Below, piece by piece: positions 10,729-21,674 of a stretch of 39,080 nt of DNA. Below the pieces are notes generated by a model. It saw only the letters and a program-made list of their open reading frames with translations. It was not told the DNA's origin and ran no database searches. Position 1 is the stretch's first letter, and each line of letters starts with the position of its first letter. The stretch is from Gymnopilus junonius (taxonomy: Eukaryota; Basidiomycota; Agaricomycetes; Agaricales; Galerinaceae), in contig JADNYJ010000307.1 of NCBI GenBank assembly GCA_015501075.1, forward strand, positions 1-39,080. The letters run 5' to 3'. Made by a program: the position numbers and the translations under genes.

Positions 10729-12016
10729 TTATGTCGTATAACCATTCGCAAGCCAGTCATCCACAGTTAGTGCAATTGAATTAATTTTTTTTTCCTTCGC
10801 GAAAAGGTCCTGGAGGATGTCGTTGTGAACGCCATATTCCTGAACGGCCACCTTCACTGAAGAATGGTACTGCTGAAGCGCTTCGATAACGATTTTTATG
10901 GGATCGACAAGGCATTCTTTCTGACCATACGTCACAAGGATGCGGTCGGTGATAGATTCGACTCCAGAGAACCAGTCTTTAGGAGCCTTTGCAGTTTCGA
11001 TGTACACGTGTTGGCTTTCAGGGACTGGCTTGAGAATCAATTGACCCATACCAATCGAGAGGTCCTGATGTACCCATTCCACGTCGATATTGGCTTTTGA
11101 AGAAGGAAAACCGGCAGTGACACCAGTCCAGGGTGACATGAGATAGATGCCTCTGACCTTCTTCGAGAGTCCTATCAGGGGAGATGGGGGGACAAGTTCG
11201 GATGGTAGTGGGTGAAGGGTATGCGAGAGTAATTGTAGAATGAGGTTTGCGCCAGCCGAGTCACCGATGAGATGGAGCTTATCGGGCTGAACGCCCGTTG
11301 AAAAAAGGTGCTCCACTGCTGCAATTAGTTGTCGCAATTGGGTTGGGAATGGGAAATCAGGAGCAAGTGCTTGGGAGAACTAGTAAGAAACGTGCAGTTG
11401 AGTGAAAAAAGGTACCGACAATATTCCAAAACCGCAATGCCAACTGGTTTTCCATCAAGTCGAGATTCGAGTTCTGCCTTGAGGTGTTGGCAATATGATA
11501 AATGAAAATCTGCAAGGCAGGTTACGAAACCACCACCTATGCAAAATTGTCGTATCTCAACTTCGTATTTCGACTTCTTCTGCAAACATAATGGTCTTAC
11601 CATGGCAATAGAGGAGCACATTTCCAGTCTGTTTGGGTCCAACCCATAGAAGGCGGGCTCCGCTACTGAGCTCATCTACGACTTCAGGTAACTTGTTTGC
11701 TTTGATATAAGCCTTATATGTCTTGGGAGATGTGCCGAAGTAATACTGGAGTTGTGGTCCAGACAGACGTGATGAGACCCATCGTGTTGCTGTGTCGCCG
11801 ATAAGCCTGGCGATGGACTTGTGCTTGTTTCGCTCAGAGTTCCTGGTCACCGTGAGGTTGTAGAGAAGCACGAGAGCTATTTAGTTGTAATGTTAAATAT
11901 GATAAAGCGAGTACATAGAAGGACGTACGGAATCGCAGAAAAGTTAGTAGTATCCAAAGCTTTCCCCAGAGAGTGACATTGCCATTCAATGTGGGTGGCG
12001 ACCCCGGCGAGGACAT
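10729..12016 (-). CDS. Alpha/beta hydrolase of the HSL/acetyl-esterase type (alpha/beta hydrolase-3 fold)
   Basis: Likely esterase or lipase-like hydrolase. Four exons (12016-11929, 11876-11601, 11536-11420, 11369-10729) give 373 codons plus stop. The joins restore HGGGFV across one intron and EYSLAPDFPFP across another. HGGG is the oxyanion-hole motif of the hormone-sensitive-lipase family. The nucleophile elbow is GDSAGAN. Asp in LVDPIKIV and His in YGVHNDIL complete a credible catalytic triad. A hydrophobic segment near residues 15-40 (LWILLTFLRF, then LVLLYNL) suggests a membrane anchor, as in many fungal members. It lies tail-to-tail with the dioxygenase at 8796. No break was found. Substrate not inferable. 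Confidence 0.88.
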
Positions 12017-12681
12017 TGCTAGCTATGCAACAATAAGTCTAAGATACTATTAGTATCGAGGAAAACTGTTGGTGGGAGGAAATGGGGTGCAAAACTTCGA
12101 ATAGCGCACATATAAAACGCGTGTGTAACTTGCCAGTGGGCAGTGCCGTCCCGGTCATCTCGGGTTCTATTCTTAATGAGAGGTCGATGACTAATTGATC
12201 TATAATACTTACTATAATACTTATAGTGAGAGGTCGACGGTCGATGACTGAGTAATTGATTATGTGACTCCACGACGAGCGCCGCGAGGACTAGCGAGGA
12301 GAGGTGTTATAAGGCGCTATAGCTTGCACAACGGAGGAGCGATGGCGACGCGCCCAGAAGCTTATTTCTACAGGCTGGCACCATTTCATCGCGCTGCTCA
12401 CGTCTTCCTTACGGGAAAGGGATTTATGCAGAACTTTTCCAGCGGTATATGAATAGCTAAGGCTGTGGCTTTTCACTACGCGCAGGAATGACTTTTCGTA
12501 GGATAGAAATGCATAACTAGTTGATTTGAAAATAACGATTGTTCAAAGGTTGCCGGGATGACGTGGAGCCCCCCCGCACCAGCAATATACAGTTGCTCCA
12601 GTCACATTATCAGCTGTTGAACCTGATGGTAATTAATAATCTGGCGTTACAATCCACGATTTTCACTACAGTCTTCGTCAG
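12017..12681. other. Upstream region of the hydrolase, with short direct repeats
   Basis: Holds the presumed promoter of the minus-strand hydrolase. A phrase beginning GAGAGGTCGA and ending TAATTGAT occurs at 12178-12199 and, with an 11-base insertion, at 12228-12260. Between the two copies sits an AT-rich near-palindrome (ACTATAATACTTATAGT). No gene recognised, and no N-terminal Rossmann motif for the SDR relic downstream. Confidence 0.4.
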
Positions 12682-13751
12682 ATTATATCAAGCCAGCCCT
12701 TCAAGGGACCCTGAGCATCTTAGAAAGAGCTCTTAAGTTCGGGTATGCATCTTCCGAATACTATAAGTTACAGTCACCAATTAATGCGCCTCTTCAGGAA
12801 GAAAGTCAAGCGTATTATCATCACCTCTTCCTCTGCAGCGATCAATAGAGTTATAGCTCGACCTACCCATTTTTCGATGAAACTCAGTGGGGAGACGAAG
12901 CTATAGAAATCGCGCAAGAGCAAGTAGGCATGCGCATCCCATGATGAAGTATAAAGCATCCAAGACTTTGGCTGAGAAACGTAGGCTCTGGTTTGAGATT
13001 AGTTGGTCTGCGAGTATTGATTTAGCTTGCTACCTATTATCCTATCAACAAGCCGCCTGGGACTTCTATAACCAACACAAGAATGAGTACAGTGGGACCT
13101 GGTCGTGCTCCATCCTCCTTTCGTATGTCTTCTGCACTTTTGTCTGTAACAATGATTTCTAAATCGAAAGTCGAAACTATCAGGTTCTCGGTGTGCGTCA
13201 CATCTTTTCAAAAGCATTTACAATATATAATGCAGCATGTTCTTATACCTTTTCAAGTACAGCCTCCCCTCCAGGAAGTTAAGACCTGGACGTCTCCCTG
13301 GAAATCTTCTATAATATGCTCACTCAACCCAATAAATCCGACGAAGAGCTCAAAGCCACCTACAACTTTATCGGTGTCCGAGATGTATCTAAGGCCCATG
13401 TCGAAGTGTTGAAGAATGAGAAAGCAGCAGGGGAGAGAATTATATTAGCTAACGGAGCTTCGACTTGGCAGGACACCCGTGCGTTTTGTTCCTTGCCTTA
13501 CTCTTGACGAGCGCCTTCGAATAACGGTTTTATTAAGGTAACTACGTTCACTCACTTCGACCCGACTTATACGCCTCCGGCGTCCTTCCTCGAGGTAACC
13601 CCGATTTAGACAACACGGTTTTATATATCTATAGTCCGGAAAAAGGGAAGAAGCTTCTTGGATTGGAGTATATCAGCAAAACGAGATGATAGGGGATTTG
13701 TTGGCAGATTTCGAGGCAAGAGGGTGGCTCAAAAAGCCGGTTGACACTTGA
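12682..13751 (+). pseudogene. Decayed extended SDR (cinnamoyl-CoA/dihydroflavonol reductase type)
   Basis: Successive plus-strand pieces match one reductase family in order: IKPALQGTLSILERALKFG, KRIIITSSSAAINRV, DETQWGDEAIEIAQEQ, YKASKTLAEK (the YxxxK catalytic motif), AAWDFYNQHKNE, YNFIGVRDVSKAHVEVL, LPRGNPDLDNTVLY, KLLGLEYISK and LADFEARGW (stop 13749-13751). Intron-like gaps fit between several pieces, for example GTAGGC to AACAAG after AEK. However, the frame breaks before YKASK (about 12935), after HKNE (about 13085) and after ISKTR (about 13685), and the N-terminal nucleotide-binding turn was not found. Members use NADPH to reduce ketones or CoA esters; this copy should not. Sequence errors could explain one break but hardly all. 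Its closest relative in the window is the relic at 4328-4690. Confidence 0.75.
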
Positions 13752-14404
13752 AGCTTGAAGTTTTAGTCATAGAACGGCGTAGAAAGAGTATGTTGTGTGT
13801 TAAGAATATCATACGTTTGAATACCAATGAACCACTGAAACGCAGTGAGGTGCGTCGAGTTCGGAACGAGTCCTATATTTGACTCGGTAGCAAACTCCGT
13901 TTGCTAGAGGTCCAAAAGCATAGGGTAGGGTAGATAGAATTGAAGTAAATCGAAATTATAAATGCTCAGATGATAGTAGAGCTTCTTAGCCTGTAAATGG
14001 GTGCTAAATTCGATTGTTAGCTACTGTACAGAGGTTCGAAGTATTTATACTGTAGCTAGAATTTAAAATGAGTCAGATTTGAAACAGGAGAGTAGGAGAA
14101 AAGCTACGAAAAAGGTAAATAAAATATGATATGGGCCCGTGCTTGCTGCGCAAGAGGACGCCGTATCAATTATTATGTTCCGAAACGAAATAGAGAGGTC
14201 ATGGGTATGGTACAAATCAAAAATATGTGCTACGGAAACAGGAACAAAATATAAAACTACCGAAAATGGTCCAAGAATTCGGTCAGTATATATTTGGAAA
14301 CTGACGGAAGGTGGCGCATCGGCGAGTTACAGAACAATTAAACTTCCATATTACAGACCCAGCCTGAGGGTCTCCCTCACACCACGCTGGCATTATTCAA
14401 CCTT
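13752..14404. other. Convergent intergenic region
   Basis: Between the SDR relic and the 3' end of the second hydrolase. The frame at 14139-14420 has no motif. Nothing recognised. Confidence 0.45.
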
Positions 14405-15588
14405 TCAATTAATGCTCTGACCACCGTTAATGCACTCTTTCAAAAGCAACAACATTCGCTCAGGTTCTTCCCACATGGGCTGGACAGAGATCATTAAGGG
14501 TACGGCACCATATGCCCAAGTAATGATAAGACTCACGAAATGGTTGGCGCCTTTGATAATCTTGAAATTCACCTCCTTTCCCTTCACTTTCTCTTCCAGA
14601 GCCCACACCGCATGTAATATAGCCCAGCAATTTGCTTCACCATATATATGCTACACATCAAATCCACCCCACTGCTTCCGACATGCTGGATCAAACAACA
14701 CCTTGTTCGTCAAATCCCAATGTATACTAGCGTAGGAAGAAGAAACCAGAGTCGCATCGTACTTGCGACCTGGTATCCAATCGATCGTAGCACCGATCTC
14801 TTCCGGGGTCATCTTAAGAACAGTCGCCTGTCTGGAGGGATCGGCATCACGTTGGTTGAGCTGGTTAAAGTCGTGCGAGGACAAATCTCCATGTTTGAAG
14901 TAACTCGAGATCCACACACCGAACGTTGTCCACCGCGCCGTGGGTGGGATGGACGTATCAGAAAATGGGATATAAGAACCGGGTGGGCTGTTGGTTCCAA
15001 CGCATATCGAAGCAGGATCTGATAAGAGGTTTGATATGAAAACATAGGCCTTTATTTCAAGCACGTACCCCAAATAATCAATTTATGGACGTGTACTTTC
15101 AACCTTTCTCTTGTGTCTTCTGGAAGATCGTTGATGGCTGTCATCATGGCAATAGTAAATATGGTGCCCAATGACCAGCCTGTGATCGTTATCCCACCTT
15201 TCGGTAAAGACAAAATATCAATGAGGCGGTCAACGAGCAGGCAGAGGTGGATGCCTTGTTCAAACATGAATTTAGCCCGTTCAGAGATCGAGCCTTCGTT
15301 GATGATCTTCAGCTCCTCAGGGGAGTAGGGCGAAGTTCCAGGGTATTCTCGACGGTTTACACAAATTATACGTAAACCATGAGAAGGTGCAGCCGACGAA
15401 ATGCGACTAAAGGTACCTGGTTTCATGGAGTCAACATCGCGAGGGATGAATTTGGCAATGGTTGGAGACGTACCACTGTGAAATATAAGTCCATGTATAA
15501 TGAACAAGGTCGCATAGTCGGCTTGTGCGGGGGCACCGCTGTCCGTATAATAAAAGGAGATGTTGTCTCCTATGGTCTGGGTTGGCAT
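14405..15588 (-). CDS. Alpha/beta hydrolase with a single in-frame TAG
   Basis: Three exons (15588-15474, 15416-15069, 15018-14405) keep one frame over 1077 nt. Features are an N-terminal strand and oxyanion region (LFIIHGLIFHSGTF), RREYPGTSPY, the nucleophile elbow GWSLG, and a late GANHFV that supplies the catalytic His. The lid region lies around SSYFKHGDL. The one lesion is TAG at 14653-14651, directly before HIYGEANCWAILHAVW; the frame stays open for 81 more codons afterwards. A 66-nt intron from GTGTAG to GAAGAG would also remove the stop in frame, but it would delete what looks like conserved fold. So this is a recently killed gene, a gene with an unusual intron, or a single-base error. 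If translated only to TAG, the catalytic His is lost. It is a different subfamily from the hydrolase at 10729-12016. Confidence 0.7.
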
Positions 15589-16221
15589 TGTTAGCTATAT
15601 GGTTGCGAACACTATCTCTAGTTTCTAGGGCGTATTTATACCTGTATTGCCCACCATCGGCAAGACCAGGGCGATGTGGCGGACAATTTTCAACATCATT
15701 GGCGATTGGCGTGAATGGGCACTTGAAAGCGAAAGTGAACGGTTAATTGACACGTAGGCTCTCTGTTGTGGCGCTCGATACGATGCGGGCGTAGCTCACA
15801 TTTCAACATCGCTGACGATTGGCGTGAGGGGGCGCATGAAAGAGAAGGACTAATTGACACGTAGGACTAATTGACACGTAGGAGCTCATAGAATGTACCA
15901 GTAAACACTGATCATCCGTATACGTCGCATAACCATTCGGGTATTTGCCACAGTTCGTTGGGAAGTGGCCCCAGTGCCACAGTACTAGCGATGCTTGACT
16001 GTATTTGGATATGTACTTTGTTCACTCAGCTCACTTTCTTGTGCGGCCATTGGCGACGTTTATCAGATACTCTTGTCAACAATATCAAATTAAGACTGGA
16101 AAATTTGCCAAGGTATCAGTCGTACGAATAGCCTTGACGCCAAATCTGTGACGGAAGGTTGGGACGTACTAATACAACACAAATCCGAAACGAGTCAAAA
16201 GAGGCCCAAGTGTTACAACAG
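15589..16221. other. Upstream region of the second hydrolase
   Basis: Contains diverged tandem repeats (15688-15882, listed separately) and no recognisable gene. Confidence 0.45.
15688..15882. repeat. Diverged direct repeats upstream of the hydrolase
   Basis: A unit of about 70 bases at 15688-15758 (TTTCAACATC, GCGATTGGCGTGA, AATTGACACGTAGG) recurs at 15801-15865. Its last 17 bases, beginning ACTAATTGACACG, then repeat once more at 15866-15882. The block ends about 100 bases from the hydrolase ATG, so it could hold repeated regulatory sites. That is an inference. Confidence 0.6.
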
Positions 16222-16885
16222 TTACCTTCCAGTTCTAGGTTGATGATCTGTCGTTAAGAGGTTAGCGACTACAGCAGCGCTCTCCTGGCTCCGTTGAAGT
16301 TTCTCGTACAAGAAACGGAGGCTGCTGGTCGTACGCTCGAGGAGTTCTTTCTCAGTGGGCACGACAGGCGGAAGCGAAGGATCTGGTGGAAGGGGTATAA
16401 CCGGAAGAGCACCGACCCCCGATTGCCGCAGTCTTTCAATTACGCTGGCGATAATTTGTTTAAGAGCCTCGATATCAGCTGAAAGGATTGCCAAGTTAGC
16501 GAAAGAATCAACGCTGAACTGCTAGAGATGAAGTCACCTTCTGTATGCACAGGAGAATTCCCGGTCTGATACGCGTTCTGACTGCCAATTCAAAACGAGT
16601 TAGGTAATGCGATAATAACAAATCTGCAACATACATTGACTGCAAAACCCTCCTTGCAAAAGCCTGCAGCTCTAACACTTGCTGATGAACGAGACGAATA
16701 TTGTTCTTGAAGACTTCAGGAGAATTTGGATCTGCGCCTTGGTGCAGGGGATCTTGCAATGGCTGGGAAAGGTACCCTGGTTGCGGATGTGGCCCGTAGG
16801 ACGGCCCCGCTCCAAATGCGTTCTGCAGGGAGAATTGGGGGCCAGTGGAGGTAAATTTGGAGGCGCCGGGAGCATGCTTGGGCGC
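16222..16885 (-). CDS. Helical protein of unknown function, 5' end unresolved
   Basis: Three pieces join in phase. The first is open from 16885 and Pro/Gly-rich at its start (FGAGPSYGPHPQPGYLS), then helical (NNIRLVHQQVLELQAFARRV). A short middle exon follows (QNAYQTGNSPVHTE), bounded by TTGGCAG and GTGACT. The last exon starts at 16478 (ADIEALKQIIASVIERL, EKELLERTTSSLRFLYEKL) and ends at 16222. The charged helices look like coiled coil. The codons favour a real gene because splicing restores one frame across two introns. No ATG lies in frame before a TAA at 16888, so a first exon further up, within about 16900-17120, is likely. I do not recognise the family; a small subunit of a nuclear complex such as Mediator is only a guess. 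Confidence 0.45.
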
Positions 16886-17729
16886 TTAGAATTGTTCCTG
16901 GTGATCTTTCGCGCCTGACTATGTTACAAGGGAATGGAGGAAGGGCATGACGACAGAATCGTCAAGTCGAGAACCGGAACACAAAGAACAAGCTTTGAAA
17001 GTCCGAATGTAGCCGAAGCCCCCGGCTGCGTGATAGACGATGGCGGCAGAAAATAACCGGACCAAACATAGATTTTCACCCACTCCCTCCTCGTCCAGAC
17101 ACCACCAAGACACCATCACCGCTCGTCCACCCCTTTCATCTTTCCTCTATACGGTTTAAGTCCACTATAAATTTGCTAATATTTCTATTACTTTGAAATT
17201 TCGGACTCCCAATTGACCATCGCTCCGTGCTTTTTCGCTGTCTTCTGAGGCTATTTTCGTACCGTCCCAGCGAGCCGAATCTGAAAACCTGAAAGGCGAC
17301 TATTAAATATAACTGTGATGTCACTGTGGACGAGCCATTATTATCATGGGAAGCGGATTCCGTCCAAATCGCAACTGCCGTGTATGACGGCGACCCTCCT
17401 TCCTTCCCATCAAATGGTATTTGGGAAAACCCGCCAGTCGATAAAAGTATGAAGCTTAACGTGCATGTGTAGTATCCCATATGACCGAAATACACTTGGA
17501 GCTCCTAAGTTTGGCCTTCTCAGACCGCCTTGTGACCGCCTTGGGGATGCTGATTACTTGCCGTGGTGCGAAATGTCTTTACTCGGCCTCAGGTTTTCCG
17601 ATTCCGATTCCTCTCTCTGAAGCGAGCCCTCGTCTCTTATCTAGTCATAGGACGTCGCCTCGTTCAAGTCCAACTCTTCAGTGACTTCCATTCTCTTCTC
17701 ACCTTTGCACTTACAACCACCAAACGACA
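16886..17729. other. Divergent upstream region
   Basis: Lies between the helical protein and copy 2 of the dioxygenase and should hold both promoters, plus a probable first exon of the former. Frames at 16919-17119 and 17136-17495 (minus) have no motif. Confidence 0.4.
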
Positions 17730-19151
17730 ATGATCATCCCTTCTTGGCCCGAAGACGTCCCAACCCACCCCCTCCTAGTCATTGACTACCAGCTCCTGAA
17801 GAAGCGGGATGCTGCGGAGATCGAGAGGTTGTGGGAGGCCGCGACGAAGCTTGGATTTTGGTAGTAAGTACCATATACCATTCAGCACATTCTCCATCAT
17901 GGGCTAATCAAGGGAAAAGCCTGAAGAACCACGAAGTAGATGAACTGGCCCAAAAGATGTTTGACCTTGGACCTGAGGTCATGGACCTTCCTCTCGAAGA
18001 GAAAATGAAGTACGAGCAGGGCGATCAAGGCGGTTCATTCGGGTACAATTTTCACTTCGCAGTTCTGCCTGCCTCTTGATTCTAATGCCCCGCTTTTCAA
18101 TTACTCAGATACAAAATGGCAGGCGGAAATGCCGTTGCTGCTAATGGCGAGCCCGACACCACTGAGTTTCTCAACGTCGCAAAGGACGACGCTCTGGCCT
18201 GGCCCAATCTGGTAAGACGTGCTCCGCCTAGCACATCCTATCCAGCACCTGCTCTGGCACGTATGGAATCCGTTGTCGCACCGTTTGTCAGGAAATCTTT
18301 AGAAGTCAACAGTCTCATCATGGATATATTTAACGACAAGTTGGGGCTGAAGAAGGGCAGATTGGCTGAATTTCACGTCAATGAGCAATGGAGCTCAAGC
18401 GAGGCGAGAATTATCAAGAACAGGGCAACTCCTAACACGCAGAAGATCGCTATTGGAAGTCATACTGACTTTGGTTCTCTCGTAAGCTAACTGCTTTTTT
18501 CATCCCACACGAGGAACAAATTTTGAACATTTACCAGTCTTTCTTGCACAATCGACAGGGCGGACTTCAAGTCCTGCCCCCTGGGTCGGAAACATGGCAA
18601 TATGTCAAGGTTCGGCTTTCTCTACCGTACATTTATTGTATTCGCGACTGACAATCCAATCTTCAGCCACTTGAGAACCACGCCATCTGCAACATAGGTG
18701 ATGCCCTATCTATCTTCAGTGGTGGTATTCTTCGTTCCAACCTCCACAGAGTAGTGTATGTATCTCCTTTTTATCTTAACCAAATATGTTAACGCTGCAT
18801 GACGAGCAGACCGCCTCCTTCCACTCAAGCGAACACCGAGCGCTGGTCACTGGTCTTCTTCTCTCGCCCGGGAAACTCATTCGTTCTCCGTGCACTGACA
18901 GAGGAGAGCGACATGATCTCAAAGGCTGTAGCTGCTGCTCGGGCAGGAGGGGACGGGAAGAAGTTCAATACAGGCTCTACAGCCGAAGAATGGTTTGGAA
19001 GGAGGATGAGAAACCAGAGAATGGCGAACCGCACGGTAAGTTTCAAGTGGAAGATAACGAATATGTTCATGACATCTGAAAATTTCAACCTTAAAAGGGC
19101 CCTGAGACTTGGATGGCCAGTCGAGGAACGGAGAGAATTGAAGTGGTTTGA
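17730..19151 (+). CDS. Isopenicillin-N-synthase-like 2-oxoglutarate/Fe(II) dioxygenase (copy 2)
   Basis: Paralogue of the gene at 8796. Exons are 17730-17863, 17920-18042, 18109-18481, 18538-18609, 18667-18755, 18810-19035 and 19098-19151. All seven have exactly the lengths of copy 1, giving 356 codons plus stop. HTDFGSL, NLHRVV and RWS provide the iron and 2-oxoglutarate ligands, so the enzyme should be active. Proteins are highly similar by eye throughout (shared PSTQAN, GSTAEEWF, GPETWMASRGTER), while introns differ in sequence. The last intron uses GTAAGT where copy 1 uses GCAAGC. The pair differ most between the two iron-ligand regions (AEFHVNEQW against LEFYTNEEF) and at the N-terminus, which may matter for substrate choice. 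Copy 2 is tail-to-tail with the TauD-like gene. Confidence 0.9.
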
Positions 19152-19248
19152 GAAATTTGAGGACAATGCTCAAGATACACGCAGATCCATGGAATCAATG
19201 AAAACGTATTTCCTTGAATGTTATACAATCTTATCAGAATATGTCGAA

Positions 19249-20644
19249 TCAGTTTTTACCCTTCACAGCGTCTCTGATAACGGGATTGACAGCAAACGTT
19301 TGTTCTTCAGGGGTTACATCGTACGTCTTCTTCCAAAGAGGCTTCAGAGGTTCAGGTAGTTTCCATGCGAGTTCTTCATTTCTTTGCCACAGACGAAGAA
19401 GGTGGCGTCTTAAAATGAATTGGTCATTCACAGGTGATTGGACCACATGACGAGAAGACTTGCCTCTGTTTCTCATCATCTTTAAACCCATCTCTAGCAT
19501 GGAAGACGCTGAGATTGTTGATGTATTGAATGTCGCCCTTTTGAAAGTTCAGGCCTAGAGAGTACTTCTCCGCCAGGAAATGTAGGGCGTCCAATGCCTC
19601 AGCTTGAGCTTCCGTAATTGGTGGGATATCCTTGGAACGAGGAAGCCCTTGGAAACCTGTGAAGTACCTGCGAGCATATTGAATGATTATCTTCTCATCA
19701 AGGTAGTAGAGAAGCGGTCTGTTGCTGTACGGTGGGTCCCTACCCCATCTGATCAACTTTGTCAGCCGTTATGTAAAGCCAAGCACGAAAAAAATTACTT
19801 ACTCATCGACAGCCCAATCTTCTGACAGAACCTTAACAAGATCGGGTCTCTTCTCTGCCAATTCATTGTACACCCTCCAGCTACTGCTAATTCTCGAGAT
19901 CCCACCCTCCTTAGCAATTTCCAACGCAAATAACGACACGATATCAGCACCCATGTCGGTATGGAATACCTGTTTGTCAGTGGTATAAGCGGGGCCTCCA
20001 ATCTGCCCTGCTCGGAACGAGCTTGAGAGGTCTTTAATGTGAGAGAGAACACCGCCGTTAGCGTCTTGCAGACCGCGAGTCGCGCCAATATAGGAGGAGA
20101 TGCCAACGTAGATGAGGATGTTATCCTCTTTCGAGTACGCAGAGACAGGAATAGTGCGAACGACGGCGAATCCACGACCATAGTGTAGTTCTTGAGACAG
20201 AGAGGTTAGGATAGGTCCAAGAGTGGGTAATGGGAACGTCTTCGGGGAAATGTGGCCAAAATGAAGTCCCAGTCCTAGGAAGAAAATTATGACTTGGTAC
20301 GGGCGAGCAAACACTTCAAGGTACAACTCACCATGGTAATGCTTCACTCCGTCAGCGATTTCCTTCAAATGTTCCTCTGATAGTGTGAAGACCCACTGCG
20401 CCTCGTTCTTCCAATCCTTTCCTTCCCATACCAAAGGAGATTCCGCCTTCTTCGGGAATCCTTCAGGCAGAGGTGTGGACGTTAACGAAGGATCTTCTGC
20501 GAGTCTCTTTGCTGTGCGTTGTTCCCACTTCTCACGATCGGGGTGATAAGAAATATCAGGCTGAGTCCACGACCATTTCGACGTTTGAGTAGAGGTATCG
20601 CTGGCCTGGGACTGTGAAGACGTCGCTGCCGTTACAGAAGTCAT
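19249..20644 (-). CDS. TauD/TfdA-family 2-oxoglutarate/Fe(II) dioxygenase
   Basis: Member of the taurine/alpha-ketoglutarate dioxygenase family (clavaminate-synthase-like fold). Four exons (20644-20332, 20274-19803, 19748-19464, 19408-19249) give 409 codons plus stop. FHTDMGADIV supplies the first His and Asp, NNLSVFHARDGF the distal His, and RRHLLRLW the 2-oxoglutarate-binding arginine. The C-terminal ELAWKLPEPLKPLW is typical of fungal members. The third intron (19463-19409) starts GCAAGT, a GC-AG intron. Without it the frame ends in a stop and loses the arginine motif. The first intron is in frame and would read through as a hydrophobic insert. It lies tail-to-tail with dioxygenase copy 2, with under 100 bases between their stop codons. 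Substrate unknown; relatives act on sulfonates, trimethyl-lysine-like compounds or secondary metabolites. Confidence 0.9.
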
Positions 20645-21674
20645 GCCTCCAAGAATGAAAAGTCAAGGAAAGGTTCAGGCGATGAACACTTTCACAGACC
20701 ATCTTCATATACACGTCGTGAACCACCAGATGATGCCATATTGCACCTTCAGAGTGAGAAGCCGACGAGAGAGACTTGTTTGGGTTATTTTTACCCAGGT
20801 GGCACATGACTTTGGGGCGAATTGGGGCAGAAATAGATGAGCTTAGGTTTCCAATGAGACTGGAGAAAGACTGGCGAGAAAAGAGCGACTCGTTCAACTG
20901 CATTTCCGCAACTTTCCGTGTATTACCATATGTAGTAGGTGTTTCTAAATTTAGATTACTCGACCCCTGAGGCCTGAACGTTGAACAGTACCGCCTCTTC
21001 ACCCAATCTCAATTCCTTTCATGCTTCCTTAGCGGCAAAAACATCTCTTTCTTTGATTTTCAGCTGTTTACAGATACATAAAGTTCCATTTAAATCTCCG
21101 GCGAGTTTGTGCTCAAGGAGTTGATATCACGTCGAGTATCAGCGAGTTGATGAGTTGCAAATGTAAGATTGACTTGCGATACAAAATTCATTGGAAAGTC
21201 CTTTCCAGATAGGACTGATAGCGCGCATAGTGTCGCTTACAATCTAGACCCTCAGACAATGCTTGTGTCTTTATTTAATCTTATAAATCAAATTCGGCGC
21301 CTGCTCGCATTCATTCGCTCCCTACATACCCAAGTGGAAGATTTTATCGTGGAAGACAAGTGGATAGATCATCGTTCTTCCGCAGAAATCCGGGCCTTTA
21401 TTCTTTCAAAGCTATACTTTCATCACAGAGTACGGGCTTAAAACGTCGGACCGGTCAAAGTCTGCACTTGGTTTTGAAGAAGTGAGAGCCTGAGAGGGCT
21501 AAAGGACTTCATGTCGAAGGTGTTCTGGAAAAGGATGATGGGCAAAGTGTTACATTGAAATCCTCGAGACGCATTCTCTTCTATCCGATAATAATTTTTA
21601 GTTCATGACAAGTGAAGTTACTTCATTTCTGATCAATTCTCGTATGGTGGTGCTGAAACGATCGTAAACGACCG
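20645..21674. other. Upstream region of the TauD-like gene
   Basis: No gene supported. Minus frame 20556-21002 overlaps the N-terminus of the TauD gene in another frame and looks like a shadow. Plus frame 21169-21441 has no motif. Confidence 0.45.

Noticed and set aside
4328..13751. The two SDR relics as halves of one gene
   Set aside because: They are on opposite strands, over 8 kb apart, and both contain the same C-terminal region, so they are two copies.
14648..15022. Long plus-strand frame opposite the second hydrolase
   Set aside because: It lies antisense to exons that carry the hydrolase motifs and has none of its own.
20556..21002. 148-codon minus-strand frame upstream of the TauD-like gene
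   Set aside because: It overlaps the TauD start in another frame and contains no family motif; a shadow frame.
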